64,000 nt of DNA from Glandiceps talaboti. Its lineage: Eukaryota > Hemichordata > Enteropneusta > Spengelidae. The translations under genes and the position numbers were made by a program. The DNA is taken from the NCBI RefSeq assembly GCF_964340395.1, contig NC_135559.1, positions 5,626,001 to 5,690,000 on the forward strand, given 5' to 3'. Below are positions 59,234-64,000 of this stretch, piece by piece. The notes below the pieces were generated by a model. It did not search any database and was not told where the DNA came from. It saw only the letters and a program-made list of their open reading frames with translations. Every line of letters begins with the position of its first letter. Positions within the stretch are counted from its first letter, which is position 1.

Positions 59234-59922
59234 GACATATCCCAATTCCTCTCTTAGACCTGTCCCAGTTCGAGTCTGAGAGCAGTCCTAGTTCCAGTCT
59301 GGGACCGTTCTCACTTTCATTCTGAGAGCAGTCTCAGTTCTTCTAGGCGATTCCGCTCAGTTCCCGTCTGAGACCACTCTCAGTCTCGGTCTCAATCTCA
59401 TTATCATAATTACTGTGAGAGGAGCTGCTTTTCATTTTGACTCTGCTTTTTTATGTAGCTCCAATTCGTGTTACTTGGCATGCACTTAATTATATCTTAT
59501 ATGCCATATTTTTGAACAGGTATGTCGACTATCCTTATGACGAATCAAAGTATCAATTTATAAAGGAGGCTGAATATGACTTGCTCGACATACTTTGCAG
59601 AATCATCATGTGATTAAAAACGAATATTTACATGGACTCTGAACTGGGATCGGTCCAAAACTGGGACCAGTCTCACATTTATAGAATTGGGACCGTTCCC
59701 CGATAAGAACCGAAAATCATGGTCCTCAGTATGTGGATTGGAATTGGGACCAGTCCCAGACTGAGTTTTAATTTTGAGGTTTGAGCTTTCCTTGAAAAGG
59801 GCTTGATCTCCGATCGGAACAGAGAGCGGTAACAGAATTGACCTGAGACAGGCCAATCCCAAACGTAGACCTGTCACAGTTCCAGTCTGAGAGCAGTCTC
59901 AGTTCAAGTATTGGGATATGTC
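59234..59922. mobile_element. 689-bp TIR element with internal TCTGAGAGCAGTCTCAG repeats
   Basis: GACATATCCCAAT at 59234-59246 is perfectly inverted as ATTGGGATATGTC at 59910-59922. Inside, sequences such as GTCTGAGAGCAGTCTCAGTT and GGGACC-GTCCCAG recur in both orientations. No transposase frame was seen. Confidence 0.7.
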
Positions 59923-59996
59923 CAAGACTGGACTAGGACTTTAAGATTCAACACTGTGACAGTAAGTTGTAAATTCACTGAACGCTGTGATATGTA

Positions 59997-60170
59997 TCTA
60001 CCTCAAAGTCTGTACACGTACGCGTGTCTACCGCAAAGTCTGTACACGTATCTACCGCAAAATCTGTACACGTATCTACCGCAAAGTCTGTACACGTATC
60101 TACCTCAAAGAATGTACACGTATCTACCGCAAAGTCTGTACACCTATCTATCGCAAAGTCTGTTCATACT
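59997..60170. repeat. 24-bp tandem array, about seven copies
   Basis: The unit CTGTACACGTATCTACCGCA plus AAGT. Because 24 is a multiple of three, all three plus frames stay open (YLPQSLYT, IYRKVCTR, STAKSVHV), which explains the overlapping open frames. No gene context was seen. Confidence 0.88.
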
Positions 60171-60660
60171 AAATGCTACGAGTACTTATATACTCTCTAT
60201 ATTTATCATTACTTTGTTTCTAGGCAATATAGATTACATGTGTAATAACTGTCGGCTGCAAAATACCTATTGGAAGAATTGAAAGGTTTGTGTATCAATA
60301 CAATGTGTAATAACTGTTGGCAAAATGTCCACGTGAAGAATTTGACGGGAATTTACAACGAAAATACAAGAACATAAATAAGCACACTTTGAATATAACG
60401 GTTAATCTTATATTGACACTTGCTAATCTTACGTCAAAAGTTCGCCCAAGGCATGGCTAGCTAAATCTAACTTAATCTTGTTTTCCTTTTCAAATATCTA
60501 CCAAAACTTTAGAAAAAAATCTTTAAAGAATAGGTATTCCCAATAGGGTATGTTTTGTTTGTAATGATCACATAACTATTACTTCAAGAGAATGTTTAGA
60601 CTAAAAGCATTGAGAATATTTTAATACCCTGAGAATTATTGGCAAATGCTTGAGAATTCC

Positions 60661-60830
60661 TATATAAGACAAACGAAGTGAAATCCGGTTTTTAAGTCAG
60701 CATCCATCTCGCATCTGAGACTCGAGTTGAAGCAAGTTATTAAAACTACCAAAAGTTGGACACGTTACCTAAACGCCCCCCCCCCCCCCCCCCCCCCCGC
60801 TTGAGAACTGACCGCTACGTTAAGCATTGT
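60661..60830 (+). promoter_or_regulatory. candidate TATA promoter with possible non-coding exon
   Basis: TATATAAG (60661-60668) is followed at about 30-38 bases by TTTAAGTCAGCATCC and later by a donor-like CATT|GTGAGT (60829). A run of about 21 C (60777-60798) interrupts the segment. It might begin a plus-strand transcript; no coding exon follows clearly. Confidence 0.2.
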
Positions 60831-61335
60831 GAGTAAAGTTGATGAATTGAAAGTTGAAGTTGTCGCTAAGCTTAGTTTTTAAGCGTAGACCCCCACCAAG
60901 GAGGGAGGGTCAGTGGTTTAAGCGATGGCACTATGGAGTGTAAATAAAAAGCCCCCAAAGCAAGTTTAATCGTACCATGAATAGATTACGTTGAGAAAAC
61001 CGACGTTACATTTAAAGTTTGATCATTCTTTCAAAAACGACTGATTCATGCTGGAAAAAAGAGTATCAGGATAATATGTATGGTGGGTTTTTGTGATATT
61101 GACACTGAGTCAACATTTCCTAGACCGCTTCAAACTGGAAATACACAATTATATATAGATGTAATATATAAATACTATGCCCAGAAACCAGACAGCATAC
61201 GCTGTTGAATTTGTACATCGATAGATATTAGGTAGGACATACAAATTAAGCCAATACAACTAAATAATTTGTTTCTGTCAGATAAACGGTACAGTAACTC
61301 ATTTTACCTCCCGTAAGGGGAAGTAGTGTAATGGT

Positions 61336-61337
<2 letters not shown>

Positions 61338-61434
<97 letters not shown>
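61338..61434. repeat. (TGTC)n microsatellite
   Basis: About 24 uninterrupted units. Confidence 0.98.
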
Positions 61435-61755
61435 CACTTTGTTTTATATGACAATCCATAAATATGTATGACTTTTGATAAATAATCACTACATGCAAAG
61501 TTTTAGTAGTTTATTCTCAGTTACGTCCGAAAATACTCACCGTGACTTGAAGCTGCAGTACAGGGTGCAACCGGGACTTTTTTAAAACTGATTTGTTAGA
61601 TGTAAAGACTTATTGTAAGTCATACACCATGAACAGGTAAAATGTATTTGTGTAACACTACACATAATATGATACACTAAATCCAATATTAATTTTTAGG
61701 TCCGCACCCTAAACTCAGCGATCGAATGTAATCACGATTCCAACATGTTAATGTA

Positions 61756-62741
61756 GTAGTAGTAGTTTATTTCAAATGCTAAGGCCTCGGCCCATCGCAC
61801 AAAACATTTTACATAACAATAGAGAAGAAAAAGAACAAAGAACTGAATATCATTCTACTAATAATTAACGGAAAAATAATTAAAGGTAAAAATATGACAG
61901 GGGAGAACATATACATCTATGTTTGCTGAACAAAACTAGTACGAGTGTTGAAAGCTTTATGAACAAAAACTGATAGTTTGTATTGGACTACTTCATTCTT
62001 GCATGCCAGTAAGGAAAAACATTTTTCTTTCGTGGGGTGAACTCTAAATCTTTGAGGAATAAAATCTACTCTATGGTCGTTATATAAGGGGCAAAACAAT
62101 ATAAAATGACATTCATCCTCAACAACTGTAAAACCTTGTCTTTTACAATATAGACACACTCTAAGTTCAACAGGAATTGGTGGATTACAATGGCGTCCCA
62201 CTTCAATTGCTAAATTGTGACTAGAACAACGGAGCTTAGCAAGATCAAATTTAAATTTTATGATTTTAACGCATGAGAGGTACAGTTCAGGTTCAAGCAT
62301 TGACTTAAAATTTACATAACTGCGCATGCGTCGAGAGTCATTAAGTGAGGCTGACCAATCTTGTCTGTAACAATCTTGTAGTCTTTTACAAAACAAATTT
62401 AAAAAGGTTTTTGGGTCCCCCACCTGATGTTCAAACCAAACAACCCCGAAACCGTATCTAAATAATAATTCTCTTATCTTTGTTGCCCATGTGGTCCTAC
62501 CAGCAGAGTCTAGATGTTTTAACATTTCGTAACACGCTCTTGGGTAACGAGTATTGTTCATTTGTACAAGTTTCAGCCAGTAAGAGATACATCGCTTCAT
62601 ATACACACTAGAGAGTGGAAATCTACCACACTCACCCAGAAGTACTTCTGAGTTTACAGATGAGTTCACACCCATAAGAAATCTACAAAATTTGAATTGT
62701 ACACGTTCAATGATCGGGGTATATTCATATCCCCAGTTGGA
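61756..62741 (-). mobile_element. 5'-truncated non-LTR retrotransposon (LINE) with 14-bp target-site duplication
   Basis: AACATGTTAATGTA is present at 61742-61755 and 62742-62755, flanking a 986-bp insertion. The minus-strand frame is open from the truncation point (NWGYEYTPIIERVQFKFCRF) to the stop at 61917. It contains the C-terminal part of a reverse-transcriptase ORF: LGECGRFPLSSVYMKRC, LRCSSHNLAIEVGRH and a CLYC...ECHFILFC zinc-knuckle-like motif. The 3' end has a (CTA)n tail. With neither stops nor frameshifts, this is a fairly recent insertion, but it lacks endonuclease and RT catalytic parts and cannot move by itself. Confidence 0.93.
61917..62675 (-). CDS. LINE ORF2 C-terminal fragment (252 aa from an internal Met)
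   Basis: The open frame lies within the LINE insertion. It encodes only the region downstream of the reverse-transcriptase core, as judged from the CxxC-x12-H-x4-C motif near its C-terminal third. The Met used here is internal; the frame continues upstream to the element's truncated end. It is not a host gene. Confidence 0.85.
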   Translation of the reverse strand: MGVNSSVNSEVLLGECGRFPLSSVYMKRCISYWLKLVQMNNTRYPRACYEMLKHLDSAGRTTWATKIRELLFRYGFGVVWFEHQVGDPKTFLNLFCKRLQDCYRQDWSASLNDSRRMRSYVNFKSMLEPELYLSCVKIIKFKFDLAKLRCSSHNLAIEVGRHCNPPIPVELRVCLYCKRQGFTVVEDECHFILFCPLYNDHRVDFIPQRFRVHPTKEKCFSLLACKNEVVQYKLSVFVHKAFNTRTSFVQQT

Positions 62742-62756
62742 AACATGTTAATGTAC

Positions 62757-63170
62757 TACTTATGGACACAATCAAACCCTAAGCAATATTTACACGTCGA
62801 ATTATTCGTATCAATGGATATTCTTTGAAAATCTGTGCAACATATACAGCAACCTTGTCAAAGATATAATGAGATCAGGTTGGGACTGGTCAGTTTTCAT
62901 ATGCTGTATATATCTGTGTTGGAAAACGTTCAACAAATGTTCGATTAAATGTGTCAGATACAAGTAGATTAAATTTAAATTAAATAATTATTTTGCAAAT
63001 AATGACATATTTGGACATTCAGTTAATATTTAAATTCATAAATACTATAAAGAGGATATTACATTGTCGAATTTACACCACCTACTGCATGTGCTAACAT
63101 TGCTACACGCATCACCTCTGCCAACGACGACGTATTTCTATCGACGCCGTCAGTAATATCGACAAGGAAG
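62757..63170 (+). promoter_or_regulatory. promoter and 5' UTR of the crystallin-like gene
   Basis: TATAAA at 63046-63051 lies about 30 bases before TTTACACCACC, a plausible start site near 63077, giving a 5' UTR of roughly 95 bases. The region further upstream is AT-rich with nothing recognised. Confidence 0.6.
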
Positions 63171-64000
63171 ATGATGTTCACCTACGCTGTGTTATCCATT
63201 CTATTGGTCGTCTGTGAAGGTGGCTATCTGAGTCGTGCTAAGTTACCCGACTATGTCAACCAGGACCAGCTGTGTGCTCGATTCTATGACAACAATTCCT
63301 GTCAGAAGCCTTATCTTCACTGGGACCACCTTGACGTCCAAAACGGTGCAGATGTGCATATCGTTGACCCACGATGGAGAAATCGAATTTCTTCCTTGGC
63401 AGTGAAGGAGGAGTGCACACTAACAGTTTGGGATCGTGGGTTCAAGATTGGGAAACATCAGATCTTTACAAGCGATAGCTCTTGGCACAACTTACAGAGG
63501 GTGCCTCGTTGTCATACGTTCTCAGAGAAATATCTCAAGTTGAGTGGTGTGCACGTGATTTCATCATACACGTGCAACTGTGAAGAAAGTCCAAGTAAAA
63601 AGTATAGTTTAGAAGCCGGTAATATTTTTGATGACAATGATGGTAGCCATGTGATAAAACCACGGAAAGCACAACCTACTTTTGACACATTTAAGAATCG
63701 CCATATCATAGACGAAAGCAATGGGGAAAAACCGAAAGAAAAGGATACGGAATGGAATGAGTTGATACAAGAGCGAAACATTCCTCCGGAAGGCAGAGAA
63801 TACCATACTTTTATATACGGACGTGCTGAAATTATTAGAAAAGATTTCATCCATGTGCCGGATAAAAAAACAAAAAACTTATGCGTTAGTAGAGATACGT
63901 ATGACCTTTATGCCCTTAAAAAACTTAAAGTTGATAATGAATACCACTTTAACGCGAAATACAACAAAGTTGTATATGCTGCCTGCAACGACAAGGGGGA
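63171..64000 (+). CDS. secreted protein with betagamma-crystallin-like segment, partial (runs off the window)
   Basis: The frame is open from the ATG at 63171 to the window edge (276 codons, no stop, no intron). The ATG is the first in its frame after a stop at 63048. Residues 1-18 (MMFTYAVLSILLVVCEGG) form a signal peptide. Residues 60-110 include DPRWRNRISSLAVKEECTLT and VWDRGFKIGKHQIFTSD; the N-R-I-S-S motif (71-75) followed by a hydrophobic strand and an aromatic-glycine hairpin resembles a betagamma-crystallin Greek-key motif with its (N/D)-x-x-S/T-S calcium-binding signature. Cysteines at 35, 44, 82 and 114 suggest disulfides. The remaining 160 residues, rich in lysine and acidic residues, match nothing I recognise. 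A role cannot be assigned. Confidence 0.72.
   Translation, partial: MMFTYAVLSILLVVCEGGYLSRAKLPDYVNQDQLCARFYDNNSCQKPYLHWDHLDVQNGADVHIVDPRWRNRISSLAVKEECTLTVWDRGFKIGKHQIFTSDSSWHNLQRVPRCHTFSEKYLKLSGVHVISSYTCNCEESPSKKYSLEAGNIFDDNDGSHVIKPRKAQPTFDTFKNRHIIDESNGEKPKEKDTEWNELIQERNIPPEGREYHTFIYGRAEIIRKDFIHVPDKKTKNLCVSRDTYDLYALKKLKVDNEYHFNAKYNKVVYAACNDKG

Noticed and set aside
63512-63854. Minus-strand frames opposite the crystallin-like gene
   Set aside because: They are antisense shadows of the long plus-strand coding frame.

Overview
This window comes from an animal nuclear genome. It is AT-rich, with long introns, canonical GT-AG splice sites, many microsatellites, and a dense load of short inverted-repeat (MITE/foldback) elements, tRNA-like SINEs and LINE remnants. 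The three recognisable genes are conserved across bilaterians. The repeat style and compact TATA promoters suggest a marine invertebrate, but I cannot resolve the phylum.

Layout: (1) 423-3521 (+) is PACRG, complete in two coding exons (235 aa); a decayed LINE fragment cut by a small MITE sits in its only intron. (2) 10113-20719 (-) is a single-domain rhodanese (TSTD-type) gene assembled here from splice phases. It has two phase-identical candidate first exons, one mitochondrial-presequence-like and one with a membrane anchor. It also has two 163-nt versions of the exon that carries the catalytic loop: one has the rhodanese cysteine, the other has glycine there. (3) 20720-29016 is a repeat-filled interval. 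(4) 29017-43959 (-) is BIVM, complete in eight coding exons (440 aa). Its introns carry large tandem arrays, two of them built from its own splice-site neighbourhoods; a 5' non-coding exon may lie near 57.8-57.9 kb. (5) 44-62 kb is mostly transposable elements and simple repeats, with promoter-like sequence near 57.4-58.1 kb, and ends with a 5'-truncated LINE flanked by a 14-bp target-site duplication at 61.7-62.8 kb. (6) 63171-64000 (+) is the start of a secreted protein with one betagamma-crystallin-like segment, cut by the window edge.

The genes do not form a pathway. The most interesting observation is the rhodanese gene: including both or neither of its two central exons puts a stop codon at once in frame, so the architecture predicts a strict switch between an active and a cysteine-less sulfurtransferase domain, possibly combined with a choice of cellular location. 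Exon joins were made by eye from splice signals, phase and family resemblance; no transcript evidence was available.
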